Below are positions 18,188 to 28,034 of a DNA stretch of 64,000 nt, piece after piece (within the stretch, counting starts at the first letter, position 1; every line of letters begins with the position of its first letter). The position numbers and the translations under genes were made by a program. Origin of the DNA: Streptomyces fructofermentans (lineage in GTDB: Bacteria; Actinomycetota; Actinomycetes; Streptomycetales; Streptomycetaceae); the NCBI RefSeq assembly GCF_014651055.1, contig NZ_BMWD01000001.1, positions 477,770 through 541,769 on the forward strand, read 5' to 3'. Below the pieces are notes generated by a model. It saw only the letters and a list, made by a program, of their open reading frames with translations, was not told the DNA's origin and ran no database searches.

Positions 18188-21100
18188 TGCCAGCCCGTAT
18201 CACTGATCCCGAGCAGCTCAAGGAGCTCCTCGGGATCCCGTTCACCCCGGAGCAGACGGCCTGCATCACCGCACCGCCCGCCCCGCAGGTGATCGTGGCC
18301 GGAGCCGGCTCCGGCAAGACCACGGTCATGGCCGCCCGCGTCGTGTGGCTCGTCGGCACCGGGCAGGTCGCCCCCGAGCAGGTACTCGGCCTGACCTTCA
18401 CCAACAAGGCGGCCGGCGAACTGGCCGAGCGCGTCCGCAAGGCCCTCGTCAGGGCGGGCGTCACCGATCCCGACGTCATCGACCCCGACAACCCCCCGGG
18501 CGAGCCGGTCATCTCCACCTACCACGCCTTCGCCGGCCGACTCCTGACCGACCACGGGCTGCGCATCGGACTCGAACCCACCGCACGCCTGCTGGCCGAC
18601 GCGACCCGCTTCCAACTCGCCGCACGCGTCCTGCGCGAGGCCCCAGGCCCGTACCCGTCGCTGACCCGGTCCTTCGCCGACCTGGTCAGCGACCTGCTCA
18701 CCCTCGACTCCGAGCTCGCCGAGCACCTCGTACGCCCCGAGGACCTGCGCGCCCACGACGCCGGGCTGCTGCGCGAGCTGGAGAGTGCCCGGCTCACCAA
18801 CGCCGACCTGCGCAGGATCCCCGAGACGGCCGCCGCCCGACGTGAACTGACGGACCTGGTCAGCCGCTACCGGGCCGCCAAACGCGAACGCGACCTGCTC
18901 GACTTCGGCGACCAGATCGCCCTCTCGGCGACCCTCGCCGACACCCGCCCCGAGGTCGGCGCCATCCTGCGCGACGAGTTCCGCGTCGTCCTGCTCGACG
19001 AGTACCAGGACACGTCCGTGGCCCAGCGCATCCTCCTGGCCGGCCTCTTCGGCGCCGGCACGGGCCACCCGGTGACCGCCGTCGGCGACCCCTGCCAGGC
19101 CATCTACGGCTGGCGAGGCGCCTCCGTCGCCAACCTCGACGACTTCCCCGAGCACTTCGCTCACGCCGACGGACGCCCCGCCACCCGCCAGTCCCTCAGC
19201 GAGAACCGCCGCAGCGGAGGACGCCTCCTCGACCTCGCCAACGGCCTCGCCGAGCCCCTGCGCGCCATGCACGCGGGCGTGGAGGCGCTGCGCCCCGCGC
19301 CCGGCGCCGAACGCGACGGCACCGTGCGCTGCGCCCTGCTGCCCACCCACGCCGAGGAGATGGACTGGCTCGCCGACTCCATCGCCCACCTCGTCCGCAC
19401 CGGCAAGGCGCCCGGCGAGATCGCCGTCCTGTGCCGCACCGCCACCGACTTCGCCGAGATCCAGGGCGCGCTCGTGGCACGCGACGTGCCCGTCGAGGTC
19501 GTCGGCCTCTCCGGACTGCTGCACCTGCCCGAGATCGCCGACCTCGTCGCCGTCTGCGAGGTCCTCCAGGACCCCGGGGCCAACGCCTCCCTCGTCCGGC
19601 TGCTCACCGGTCCCCGCTGGCGCATCGGTCCCCGCGACCTGGCCCTCCTCGGACGCCGCGCCCGGCTCCTCGTGTCCCACGCGCGCGTAGGACACGACGA
19701 CGACCCCGACCTGCGGCTGGCAGCCGCCGTCGAGGGAGTCGACCCCGCCGAGGTCATCTCCCTCGCCGACGCCCTCGACACCTTCCTCGAAACACCCCTG
19801 ACCGGGGACCGCGACGACGACGGACTGCCCTTCTCCGCCGACGCGCGCGTACGGTTCGCCCGGCTCGCCACCGAACTGCGCGACCTGCGCCGCTCACTGG
19901 CCGACCCCCTCATGGACGTCCTGCACCGGGTGCTCGCCACCACCGGCCTGGAGGTCGAACTCTCCGCCTCCCCGCACGCCCTCGCGGCCCGCCGCCGCGA
20001 GACCCTCTCCAACTTCCTCGACGTGGCCGCCTCCTTCGCCGCCCACGAGAGCACGGCCACACTCCTCGCCTTCCTCGGCTTCCTGCGCACCGCGGCCCAG
20101 TACGAGAAGGGCCTCGACAACGCCCTGCCCGGCGGTGAGAACACCGTCAAGGTCCTCACCGCGCACAAGTCCAAGGGCCTGGAATGGGACGTCGTCGCGG
20201 TCCCCGGACTCGTCACCGGAACCTTCCCCAGCAGCCAGGGCCGCGAGAAGTGGACCGCCCAGGCCAAGGTCCTGCCGCACGTGCTGCGCGGCGACGCCGA
20301 GACGCTCCCCGACATCGACGCCTGGGACTCCCGCGGCATGAAGGCCTTCCAGGAGGCCATGAAGGAGCACCAGCACACCGAGGAACTCCGACTCGGATAC
20401 GTCACCTTCACCCGACCCCGCTCCCTGCTGCTCGGCTCCGGGCACTGGTGGGGGCCCTCCCAGAAGAAGCCCCGCGGCCCGTCCGACTTCCTGCACGCCC
20501 TCCACGACCACTGCGCCGCGGGACACGGCGAGATCGAGGCCTGGGCGGACGAACCCGACGAGGACGAGGAGAACCCCGCGCTCCGCGAGGCGGGCGCCGA
20601 CCACGCCTGGCCCCTCCCGCTCGACGACGCGGCCATGGCACGCCGGCGCGCGGCCGCGCAGACGGTGCTCGACCACCTCGAAGCCGGCCACTCCCACGAG
20701 GCCGCCCACCCGTCCGCCCACGAGGCCCACGACACCCCGGGCCCCTACGGCGACCCGGACTGGCCGCCCCCGCCCGAGGACGACGAACCCCCCTACGACG
20801 CCGACGACAACTACGACGCCTACGCCGACTACGACGAGTACCCCGACCACGACGGCGACCCCGACCGCGCCCCCCACAAGGGCCACGTTCCCGCGGGCGA
20901 GGACCCGGGCGACTGGGACTCCTGGACCAGCGCCCGGCCGAAGGTCCCCCACCAGGCCCCCGCTCCCGACGCCCGCCCCCACCCCTCCACGCCCGGGGAC
21001 GCCGACCCCCACCCGCCCGCGGCCCGGAGCCGGAACGCCCGCCACCACCCGTCCGGCACCCCGCCCCTCACCCCCGAGGAAGCCCGCACCATCGCCTCCT

Positions 21101-21810
21101 GGGACCGAGACCTGGACGCCCTCTCCGGAGAACTCCTGCGCGCCCGCGCGAGCGTCACCGACGTACCCCTGCCCGCCTCCCTCACCGCGTCCCAACTGCT
21201 CCGCCTGGCCGCCGACCCCGACGGCTTCGCACAGGAACTCGCCCGCCCCATGCCCCGCCCGCCCCAGCCCGCCGCCCGCCGCGGCACCCGCTTCCACGCC
21301 TGGGTCGAAGCCCGCTTCGAAGCGCTCCGGCTGCCCATGCTCGAACCGGAGGACCTGCCCGGCAGCGACGCCGAGATCGCCGACGAACGCGACCTCGACG
21401 CCCTCAAGGACGCCTTCGAACGCACCCCGTACGCCCATCGCACCCCCCACCGGGTCGAAGCGCCCTTCCAACTCGCCATCGCAGGACGCGTCCTCAGCGG
21501 CCGCATCGACGCCGTCTACAAGGAAGAGGACGCCGACGGAGCGATCACGTACGAGATCGTCGACTGGAAGACCGGGCGCACCCGCACCGGAGACCCCCTC
21601 CAGCTCGCCCTCTACCGACTCGCCTGGGCCGAACAGCACGGCATCCCCCCGGAATCCGTACGCGCCGCCTTCCTCTACGTACGCAGCGGAGAGGCCGTAC
21701 GGCCCGACCCCCTGCCCGACCGCGCCGCCCTGGAACGACTCCTCCTGGAGGAACCACCCGAACGGGTCCCCGAAGAACCGTCCGACGAGCACGCACGCGT
21801 GGACGGATAG
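18187..21810 (+). CDS. adnB: AdnB-type helicase-nuclease subunit
   Basis: Partner of AdnA in double-strand-break end resection: an ATP-driven 3'-5' motor plus nuclease of about 1207 residues. Walker A GAGSGKTT lies at ~38, LLDEYQDTSVAQ at ~270, VGDPCQAIYGWRGA after it and LTAHKSKGLEW at ~660. A Pro/Asp/His-rich disordered linker spans ~838-960. The C-terminal RecB-like nuclease has TRFHAWVEARF and EIVDWKTGRT (D-x-K) near 1124, then LQLALYRLAW. The AdnA-type four-cysteine pattern is absent. GTG 18187 is preferred over GTG 18163 because of the TAGCCT element 7 nt upstream. Confidence 0.9.
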   Translation: MPARITDPEQLKELLGIPFTPEQTACITAPPAPQVIVAGAGSGKTTVMAARVVWLVGTGQVAPEQVLGLTFTNKAAGELAERVRKALVRAGVTDPDVIDPDNPPGEPVISTYHAFAGRLLTDHGLRIGLEPTARLLADATRFQLAARVLREAPGPYPSLTRSFADLVSDLLTLDSELAEHLVRPEDLRAHDAGLLRELESARLTNADLRRIPETAAARRELTDLVSRYRAAKRERDLLDFGDQIALSATLADTRPEVGAILRDEFRVVLLDEYQDTSVAQRILLAGLFGAGTGHPVTAVGDPCQAIYGWRGASVANLDDFPEHFAHADGRPATRQSLSENRRSGGRLLDLANGLAEPLRAMHAGVEALRPAPGAERDGTVRCALLPTHAEEMDWLADSIAHLVRTGKAPGEIAVLCRTATDFAEIQGALVARDVPVEVVGLSGLLHLPEIADLVAVCEVLQDPGANASLVRLLTGPRWRIGPRDLALLGRRARLLVSHARVGHDDDPDLRLAAAVEGVDPAEVISLADALDTFLETPLTGDRDDDGLPFSADARVRFARLATELRDLRRSLADPLMDVLHRVLATTGLEVELSASPHALAARRRETLSNFLDVAASFAAHESTATLLAFLGFLRTAAQYEKGLDNALPGGENTVKVLTAHKSKGLEWDVVAVPGLVTGTFPSSQGREKWTAQAKVLPHVLRGDAETLPDIDAWDSRGMKAFQEAMKEHQHTEELRLGYVTFTRPRSLLLGSGHWWGPSQKKPRGPSDFLHALHDHCAAGHGEIEAWADEPDEDEENPALREAGADHAWPLPLDDAAMARRRAAAQTVLDHLEAGHSHEAAHPSAHEAHDTPGPYGDPDWPPPPEDDEPPYDADDNYDAYADYDEYPDHDGDPDRAPHKGHVPAGEDPGDWDSWTSARPKVPHQAPAPDARPHPSTPGDADPHPPAARSRNARHHPSGTPPLTPEEARTIASWDRDLDALSGELLRARASVTDVPLPASLTASQLLRLAADPDGFAQELARPMPRPPQPAARRGTRFHAWVEARFEALRLPMLEPEDLPGSDAEIADERDLDALKDAFERTPYAHRTPHRVEAPFQLAIAGRVLSGRIDAVYKEEDADGAITYEIVDWKTGRTRTGDPLQLALYRLAWAEQHGIPPESVRAAFLYVRSGEAVRPDPLPDRAALERLLLEEPPERVPEEPSDEHARVDG

Positions 21811-21820
21811 GCTCGTGACC

Positions 21821-23224
21821 ATGAGCAAGACTCCGGACAGCGCCGTCCGCGCGTACATCGAGCAGCACCGCGCCGCCTTCCTCGACGACCTCGCCGAATG
21901 GCTGCGCATCCCGTCCGTGTCGGCACAGCCCGAACACGCCGCGGACGTACGGCGCAGCGCCGACTGGCTCGCCGCCAAACTGCGGGAGACAGGCTTCCCC
22001 ACCTGCGAAGTCTGGTCCACACCCGGCGCCCCCGCCGTCTTCGCCGAATGGCCCTCCGACGACCCGCAGGCACCCACCGTCCTCGTCTACGGGCACCACG
22101 ACGTACAGCCCGCCGCACGCGAGGACGGCTGGGACACCGACCCCTTCGAACCCGTCGTCCGGGGAAACCGGCTCCACGCGCGCGGGGCCGCCGACGACAA
22201 GGGGCAGGTGTTCTTCCACACACTCGGAGTCCGCGCCCACCTCGCCGTCACCGGCCGCACCACCCCCGCCGTCCACCTGAAGCTGCTCATCGAGGGCGAG
22301 GAGGAATCCGGCTCACCGCACTTCCGCTCCCTCGTCGAAGCACACAGCGACCGCCTCGCCGCCGACGCCGTGATCGTCTCCGACACCGGCATGTGGTCGG
22401 AGGACACCCCCACCGTCTGCACGGGCATGCGCGGCCTCGCCGAATGCGAGATCGAACTCCGCGGACCCGACCAGGACATCCACTCCGGCTCCTTCGGCGG
22501 CGCGGTACCCAACCCGGCCACCGAAGCCGCCCGCCTCGTCGCAGCCCTGCACGACGACCACGCACGCGTGGCCGTCCCCGGCTTCTACGACGGCATCACC
22601 GAACTCACCGACCGTGAACGCGACCTCCTCGCCGAACTGCCCTTCGACGAGACGCAGTGGCTGCGCACCGCAAGGTCCACGGCCACCCACGGAGAGGCCG
22701 GACACACCACCCTCGAACGCATCTGGGCCCGCCCCACCGCCGAGGTCAACGGCATCGGCGGCGGCTACCAGGGCCCCGGCAGCAAGACGATCATCCCGTC
22801 CACCGCCATGGTCAAACTCTCCTTCCGACTCGTCTCCGGCCAGGACCCCGACCACATCGAGAAGTGCGTCCGCGCCTGGGCCGCCGACCGGCTGCCCGCC
22901 GGAATCCGCCACGAGATCACCTTCGGCGCCGCCACCCGCCCCTGCCTGACCCCGCTCGACCACCCGGCCCTGCAATCCCTCGTACGCGCCATGGGCCGCG
23001 CCTTCGAGCAGGAGATCCGCTTCACCCGCGAAGGGGGATCGGGGCCCGCCGCGGACCTCCAGGACGTCCTCGGCGCACCCGTGCTGTTCCTCGGCATCTC
23101 GGTCCCCTCCGACGGCTGGCACGCACCCAACGAGAAGGTCGAACTCGACCTCCTCCTCAAAGGCGTCGAGACCACCGCCCACCTGTGGGACGACCTGGCC
23201 CAGAACTGGCGAGACACACCCTGA
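21821..23224 (+). CDS. M20 family dipeptidase
   Basis: Cytoplasmic zinc metallopeptidase of the carnosinase/PepV-like M20 group, 467 residues. Visible metal-site and catalytic motifs are YGHHDVQP (~90), GAADDKGQ (~127) and IEGEEESGS (~160). A dimerisation-domain HSGSFGG segment and a late GGSGPAADLQ segment also fit. Start ATG 21821 is preferred over GTG 21815: TAGGCT (21808-21813, overlapping the adnB stop codon) ends exactly 7 nt upstream, so the gene probably has its own leaderless promoter inside the adnB end. Likely role is peptide turnover; the substrate is unknown. Confidence 0.9.
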   Translation: MSKTPDSAVRAYIEQHRAAFLDDLAEWLRIPSVSAQPEHAADVRRSADWLAAKLRETGFPTCEVWSTPGAPAVFAEWPSDDPQAPTVLVYGHHDVQPAAREDGWDTDPFEPVVRGNRLHARGAADDKGQVFFHTLGVRAHLAVTGRTTPAVHLKLLIEGEEESGSPHFRSLVEAHSDRLAADAVIVSDTGMWSEDTPTVCTGMRGLAECEIELRGPDQDIHSGSFGGAVPNPATEAARLVAALHDDHARVAVPGFYDGITELTDRERDLLAELPFDETQWLRTARSTATHGEAGHTTLERIWARPTAEVNGIGGGYQGPGSKTIIPSTAMVKLSFRLVSGQDPDHIEKCVRAWAADRLPAGIRHEITFGAATRPCLTPLDHPALQSLVRAMGRAFEQEIRFTREGGSGPAADLQDVLGAPVLFLGISVPSDGWHAPNEKVELDLLLKGVETTAHLWDDLAQNWRDTP

Positions 23225-23310
23225 CCGAGCACCGCAGCGCACCTCCCGCCGTACGACCCGCTGAACCACCCGCCGAAACAACCGTTCCACCGGGGGAGTT
23301 GGAAGCACCC

Positions 23311-24258
23311 GTGACCACCTGGACCGACCACACCGCCGACCGTCCCATCTCGCTCACCGTCCCGAGCGGCATCGACCGGGCCGCCCACCACCGGCTCGAC
23401 GAGGCCTGGCTCGCCGCGGCGTGGAGCCACCCCACCACCCGCGCCTTCGTGGTCTCCGGCGGTCAGGTACTCATCGACGAGACACCGGACGGCACCACCG
23501 AACTCGTCATGACCCCGTCCTTCGAAGCACCCCTCACCGAGGCCCACCGCTACTTCCTCGGCACCGACGACGACGGCGTCAGCTACTTCGCCCTCCAGAA
23601 GGACACGCTCCCCGGACGCATGGACCAGTCCGCGCGCGCGGCAGGTCTGCGCGAGGCCGGACTGCTCCTCTCCCCGCGCGACGCGGGCCTCATGGTGCAC
23701 GCCGTCGCCCTGGAGAACTGGCAGCGCCTGCACCGCTTCTGCTCGCGCTGCGGAGAACGCACCGTGATCGCCGCGGCCGGCCACATCCGACGCTGCCCCG
23801 CCTGCGGCGCCGAGCACTACCCGCGCACCGACCCGGCCGTCATCATGGCCGTCACCGACGAGGACGACCGCATCCTGCTCGGCCGCCAGGTCCACTGGCC
23901 CGAGGGCCGTTTCTCCACCCTCGCCGGATTCGTCGAGCCCGGGGAGTCCATCGAGCAGTCGGTCCGCCGCGAGGTCTTCGAGGAGGCGGGCGTCACCATC
24001 GGCGACGTCGAGTACATCGCCAGCCAGCCGTGGCCCTTCCCCTCCAGCCTCATGCTGGGCTTCATGGCCCGCGCCACCTCCGCCGAGATCAACGTCGACG
24101 GGGAGGAGATCCAGGAAGCGCGCTGGTTCTCCCGCGAGGACCTGCGGGCCGCCTTCGAGTCCGGCGAGGTGCTGCCGCCCTACGGCATCTCCATCGCCGC
24201 CCGACTCATCGAACTCTGGTACGGGAAGCCGCTGCCGACGCGGGGTGTCGCGGGCTGA
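23311..24258 (+). CDS. nudC: NAD(+) diphosphatase NudC
   Basis: Nudix hydrolase that cleaves NADH and removes NAD caps from RNA; 315 residues. Residues ~135-170 hold a zinc ribbon of four cysteines (FCSRCGERT, RRCPACGAEHYPR). The Nudix box begins GFVEPGESIEQ and continues REVFEEAGV. Downstream SQPWPFPSSLM is the diagnostic SQPWPFPxS motif of NudC. Start GTG 23311 has GGAAG upstream; an open frame extends back to 22657 but only antisense-like over the M20 gene. Convergent with mrx1, with a terminator and repeats between. Mycobacteria also keep nudC beside adnAB, mrx1 and uvrD2. Confidence 0.95.
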   Translation: MTTWTDHTADRPISLTVPSGIDRAAHHRLDEAWLAAAWSHPTTRAFVVSGGQVLIDETPDGTTELVMTPSFEAPLTEAHRYFLGTDDDGVSYFALQKDTLPGRMDQSARAAGLREAGLLLSPRDAGLMVHAVALENWQRLHRFCSRCGERTVIAAAGHIRRCPACGAEHYPRTDPAVIMAVTDEDDRILLGRQVHWPEGRFSTLAGFVEPGESIEQSVRREVFEEAGVTIGDVEYIASQPWPFPSSLMLGFMARATSAEINVDGEEIQEARWFSREDLRAAFESGEVLPPYGISIAARLIELWYGKPLPTRGVAG

Positions 24259-24440
24259 GGCGGGGCTCCGGCCGGGGGTGCCCACGGAGCCGGGGGTTCC
24301 TTCCGGGCCCGCGGGGCCGAGGGCTCACCTTCGGGGCCCGCGGAGCTGGGGGCTTCCCGCGGGGGCCGCTGAGCCGGGGCTCCTTGCCGGACCTGCCCGG
24401 CACATCCTTCGGGACCCGCTGGGCGGGGGACTTTTCCTTA

Positions 24441-24482
24441 GGTGCCAGGTGCCAGGTGCCAGGTGCCAGGTGCCAGGTGCCT
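24441..24482. repeat. 7-bp tandem repeat (ggtgcca)6
   Basis: Six head-to-tail ggtgcca units, the last one ggtgcct, in the nudC-mrx1 gap. A 6-bp ggagcc run occurs nearby at ~24649-24672. The gap 24259-24764 (506 nt) holds no convincing gene. Confidence 0.85.
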
Positions 24483-24595
24483 GGGGGCAGGTGGGCTGGC
24501 GGGTGGCGGGTGGCGGGCGTGCCGCGGCAGCCGTTCGGGCGTCTCTCGGGAACCTGCCCGGGCTCACCGCGGGCGCCCTAGCCGCAGAGGCATGA

Positions 24596-24633
24596 AAGAG
24601 GCTCCCCCGAGATGTTCTTCGGGGGAGCCTCTT
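24596..24633. terminator. Bidirectional terminator between nudC and mrx1
   Basis: A 14-bp perfect stem (24596-24609 with 24620-24633) and a 10-nt loop, flanked by A-rich and T-containing ends, between convergent genes. Confidence 0.8.
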
Positions 24634-24764
24634 GCCAACCGGTTGCCGGAGCCGGAGCCGGAGCCGGAGCCGATCTGTGCGGCGGTCCGCCTGCGCCGGC
24701 CGAGGGGCCGCCGGCGGGGTCCCGTTGACCGCCCCGCCGGTCGCCGCGGCCGGTCGCCGCGCTG

Positions 24765-25028
24765 TCAGCCTGCGGCAAGCGCCTGCTTGACCTGCGCCAG
24801 CGAGGGGTTCGTCATGACGGCGGACGGCGTCTCCTGCCCGGACGTGAAGACCACGACGGTCGGAACCGTCTGGTTTCCCCCGTTCGCCTTCTCCACGAAA
24901 GCCGCGGACGCCGGGTCGTGCTCGATGTTGATCTCTTCGTACGTGATGCCCTCGCGGTCCATCTGGCTCTTCAGCCGACGGCAGTAGCCACACCACGTGG
25001 TGCTGTACATCGTCACAGTGCCCGGCAT
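24765..25028 (-). CDS. mrx1: Mycoredoxin / glutaredoxin-like protein Mrx1
   Basis: Small cytoplasmic thiol oxidoreductase (87 aa) that reduces mycothiol-mixed disulfides. The active site CGYC is at residues 13-16 (TTWCGYCRRL). The thioredoxin-fold cis-Pro is in QTVPTVVVF, with a C-terminal TNPSLAQVKQALAAG helix. The length matches the mycoredoxin family. ATG 25028 has AGGAG about 11 nt upstream. It is transcribed away from uvrD2 and towards nudC. With sigR/rsrA 33 kb away, it fits a mycothiol-based redox system; no GGAAT-N18-GTT sigma-R promoter is visible directly upstream. Confidence 0.92.
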   Translation of the reverse strand: MPGTVTMYSTTWCGYCRRLKSQMDREGITYEEINIEHDPASAAFVEKANGGNQTVPTVVVFTSGQETPSAVMTNPSLAQVKQALAAG

Positions 25029-25669
25029 GTCTCTCGTGCTCCTTCGCTGCGGGTCGGGGTTCGGGGTTGGTTCCCGTTCGGGGTTGGTTCGCTTCGGTTC
25101 GCTTCGCAGAAGGGGAACGTACGCGACAGGGCCGCCATTCCCGTAGCCCGCGGGGGCGGAACGGCAATCGGCCCGGCACGCAGCCAGGGACCAAGCCCGG
25201 CACCCGGTACGAGTCCGGTCGCCTGACAGTTGTCCCGTGCGGAGGTGCGCCGGGAGCAGTGAGTCCAGTCACCCGGACCGGACGTCGCGGCGCGAGGCCG
25301 GCAGCGTACGAATCAGGCCACACGGAAGCGCCCCCGGCTGGGTCCGCCAAGTCCCGCAGAGTCGAGCCAAGTCCTGTCTCGTCCTGACGGTCCCGTCTTG
25401 GAGGCGCCACCGAGCCCAGAGGCAGGCGGGCCCGCCCGGCACGGATGCCGAACGGCACCCGGACGCGAACATGAGCCTGGTCACCTGCCCGGGGCACGGC
25501 CCCGACGCGCCCCTGACCCACGGACACGGGACCCGGCCCGAACAGCCAGGCAAAGCCGCCACGGCAGCCGCCCGCGCCGACCACAGCGGCTGCCGCATTA
25601 GTACGACCGCACACGCTCCCCTGTGGACAACCGGCACACCCGCCCCCACCGACCTGGCAGCATGGCGGG
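25029..25669. other. Divergent intergenic region mrx1/uvrD2
   Basis: 641 nt separate the divergent genes. No frame here has a credible start and family match. It contains g-g-t-t-rich short repeats near mrx1 (ttcggggttggttc, twice) and a DnaA-box nonamer near uvrD2. A -10-like CAGCAT (25658-25663) ends 6 nt before the uvrD2 GTG. Confidence 0.5.
25622..25630 (-). other. DnaA-box nonamer upstream of uvrD2
   Basis: TGTGGACAA on + equals TTGTCCACA on -, the Streptomyces-preferred DnaA box, 40 nt before the uvrD2 start. Confidence 0.4.
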
Positions 25670-27871
25670 GTGACAGCAGCAACGCATTCCACCCTTTTCC
25701 CGCAGGCCCCGGACTCGGCCGACGCGGTGCTCGAAGGGCTCGACCCCGAGCAGCGCGAGGTCGCCACCGCCCTGCACGGTCCGGTGTGCGTCCTCGCGGG
25801 AGCCGGCACGGGCAAGACCCGCGCCATCACCCACCGCATCGCCTACGGAGTGCGCGCGGGCATCCTCCAGCCCTCCAGCGTGCTCGCCGTCACCTTCACC
25901 AGCCGTGCCGCCGGAGAGATGCGCGGCCGCCTCCGCCAGCTCGGCGCCACCGGAGTCCAGGCCCGCACCTTCCACTCCGCCGCCCTCCGCCAGCTCCAGT
26001 ACTTCTGGCCGAAAGCAGTCGGCGGCAGCCTGCCCCGGATCGTCGACCGCAAGATCCAACTCGTTGCCGACGCCGCGGCCGCCAGCCGCATCCGCCTCGA
26101 CCGCGGAGAACTGCGCGACGTCACCGCCGAGATCGAATGGTCCAAGGTCACCCAGACCGTCCCCGCCGAGTACGCCGCCGCCGCGGCCAAAGCCGGCCGC
26201 GAAGCCCCGCGCGACCGCGCGGAGATCGCCGCGCTCTACGCCGCGTACGAGGACGTCAAGCGGGACCGCGGCGTCATCGACTTCGAGGACGTGCTGCTGC
26301 TGACCGTCGCCATCCTCCAGGACCAGCACGACATCGCCGAAGCCGTCCGCGCCCAGTACCAGCACTTCGTCGTCGACGAATACCAGGACGTCAGCCCCCT
26401 CCAGCAGCGCCTCCTGGAACTCTGGCTCGGCGAACGCGACAGCCTCTGCGTCGTCGGCGACGCGAGCCAGACCATCTACTCGTTCACCGGCGCGACCCCC
26501 GACCACCTCCTCGACTTCCGCACCCGCCACCCCGGAGCCACGGTCGTCAAACTCGTCCGCGACTACCGCTCCACCCCCCAGGTCGTCCACCTGGCCAACG
26601 GTCTGCTCATCCAGGCCCGCGGCCGAGCCGCCGACCACCGCCTGGAACTGATCTCCCAGCGCGCCTCGGGCCCCGAACCGACCTACGCCGAGTACACCGA
26701 CGAACCCGCCGAGGCCGAAGGCGCCGCGCGCCGCATCCGCGACCTCATCACGTCCGGCGTCCCAGCGAGCGAGATCGCGATCCTCTTCCGGACGAACTCG
26801 CAGTCCGAGACCTACGAACAGGCCCTCGCCGACGCCGGAGTGCCCTACCAGCTGCGCGGCGCCGAGCGCTTCTTCGACCGGCCCGAGGTCAAGCGGGCCA
26901 TCCACGCCCTGCGCGGCGCGGCCCGCTTCGGCGGCAACGACTCGCTCCTCGACGACGCCCCCGACCTGCCCGCACAGGTCCGAGCCGTCCTCTCCGGAGA
27001 CGGCTGGACCAACCAGCCCCCGGCGGGCTCCGGAGCCGTCAGAGAGCGCTGGGAGTCCCTCGCCGCTCTCGCACACCTCGCCCAGGACTTCGCCACGGCC
27101 AAACCCGAGGCCACCCTCGGCGACCTCATGTCCGAGCTGGACGAAAGGGCCGGCGCACAGCACGCGCCCACCGTCCAGGGCGTCACCCTGGCCTCCCTGC
27201 ACTCCGCCAAGGGCCTCGAATGGGACGTCGTGTTCCTCGTCGGCGTCGCCGAGGGAATGATGCCCATCACCTACGCGAAGACCGAGGAGCAGATCGAGGA
27301 GGAACGCCGCCTCCTCTACGTCGGCGTCACCCGCGCAAGGGAACACCTCTCCGTCTCCTGGGCCCAGTCCCGCTCGCCCGGCGGCCGCGCCAGCCGACGC
27401 CCCAGCCGCTTCCTCGACGGTCTGCGCCCCGGCTCCGGCAGCACCGCCACCCGCACCGGAACCGCCGCCGGCGGCACGGGAGGCATCGAGCGAGGTATCC
27501 CCGGCACCATCCCCAGCGCCGTCCGGCGCACCACCCGCACCCCCGCCCGCTGCCGCGTCTGCGGCCGCACCCTCAGCGACGCCGGCGAGATGAAGCTGAT
27601 GCGCTGCGACGACTGCCCGTCCGACATGGACGAGGGCCTGTACGAGAGGCTGCGCGACTGGCGGGCCATCCAGGCGCAGCGCAGCGGGCAGCCCGACTTC
27701 TGCGTCTTCACGGACAAGACACTCATGGCCATCGCCGAGAACGTTCCGTCCAGCCCGGCCGAGCTCGCCCGCATCCCAGGCGTCCGCGCCCGCAAGCTCA
27801 ACCGCTTCGGACCCGATGTCCTCGCCATCTGCGCAGGTCAAGAGCTTGAGGGTGAGGGTGACGACGAATGA
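25670..27871 (+). CDS. uvrD2: ATP-dependent DNA helicase UvrD2
   Basis: SF1 3'-5' DNA helicase, 733 residues. Walker A LAGAGTGKT (42-50), VVDEYQDVSPLQ (~235), VGDASQTIYSFTGA and SLHSAKGLEWDVVF (~510) define the motor. The C-terminal region has a four-cysteine zinc motif (CRVCGRT ... RCDDCPSD, ~625-650) linked to an HRDC domain ending VRARKLNRFGPDVLAI. Motor plus CxxC-x14-CxxC-HRDC is the signature of actinobacterial UvrD2, which is essential in mycobacteria. The start is GTG 25670 without an SD, probably near-leaderless. It lies directly upstream of the wblC control region. Confidence 0.95.
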   Translation: MTAATHSTLFPQAPDSADAVLEGLDPEQREVATALHGPVCVLAGAGTGKTRAITHRIAYGVRAGILQPSSVLAVTFTSRAAGEMRGRLRQLGATGVQARTFHSAALRQLQYFWPKAVGGSLPRIVDRKIQLVADAAAASRIRLDRGELRDVTAEIEWSKVTQTVPAEYAAAAAKAGREAPRDRAEIAALYAAYEDVKRDRGVIDFEDVLLLTVAILQDQHDIAEAVRAQYQHFVVDEYQDVSPLQQRLLELWLGERDSLCVVGDASQTIYSFTGATPDHLLDFRTRHPGATVVKLVRDYRSTPQVVHLANGLLIQARGRAADHRLELISQRASGPEPTYAEYTDEPAEAEGAARRIRDLITSGVPASEIAILFRTNSQSETYEQALADAGVPYQLRGAERFFDRPEVKRAIHALRGAARFGGNDSLLDDAPDLPAQVRAVLSGDGWTNQPPAGSGAVRERWESLAALAHLAQDFATAKPEATLGDLMSELDERAGAQHAPTVQGVTLASLHSAKGLEWDVVFLVGVAEGMMPITYAKTEEQIEEERRLLYVGVTRAREHLSVSWAQSRSPGGRASRRPSRFLDGLRPGSGSTATRTGTAAGGTGGIERGIPGTIPSAVRRTTRTPARCRVCGRTLSDAGEMKLMRCDDCPSDMDEGLYERLRDWRAIQAQRSGQPDFCVFTDKTLMAIAENVPSSPAELARIPGVRARKLNRFGPDVLAICAGQELEGEGDDE

Positions 27872-27886
27872 TTCAAACTCGTCGAG

Positions 27887-27931
27887 AAAATAGTTTGCGC
27901 ATGCCCCAGCAATCCCCATAGGTTCTTAAGC
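27887..27931 (+). promoter_or_regulatory. WhiB7/WblC-type promoter of wblC
   Basis: AAAATA (27887-27892) sits directly before a -35-like TTGCGC (27895-27900). An 18-nt spacer leads to TAGGTT (27919-27924) as -10. An AT-rich element just upstream of -35 is the known mark of WhiB7-activated promoters, so wblC probably autoactivates. The start site is inferred at about 27931. Confidence 0.6.
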
Positions 27932-27970
27932 ACGGAGACGGTGGCCTTCTCGAAGGCCCTGGTTCCGTGC
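27930..27970 (+). promoter_or_regulatory. Nested hairpin at the 5' end of the wblC leader
   Basis: GCACGGA (27930-27936) pairs with TCCGTGC (27964-27970), and inside it GGCCTTC (27943-27949) pairs with GAAGGCC (27952-27958). The structure forms at the start of the leader transcript. Confidence 0.6.
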
Positions 27971-28034
27971 TGTACTTAACAACCGACGGACCGGCTCACC
28001 CCGGTCCCAGAGACGCCGAGAGGAGGCGATTCCA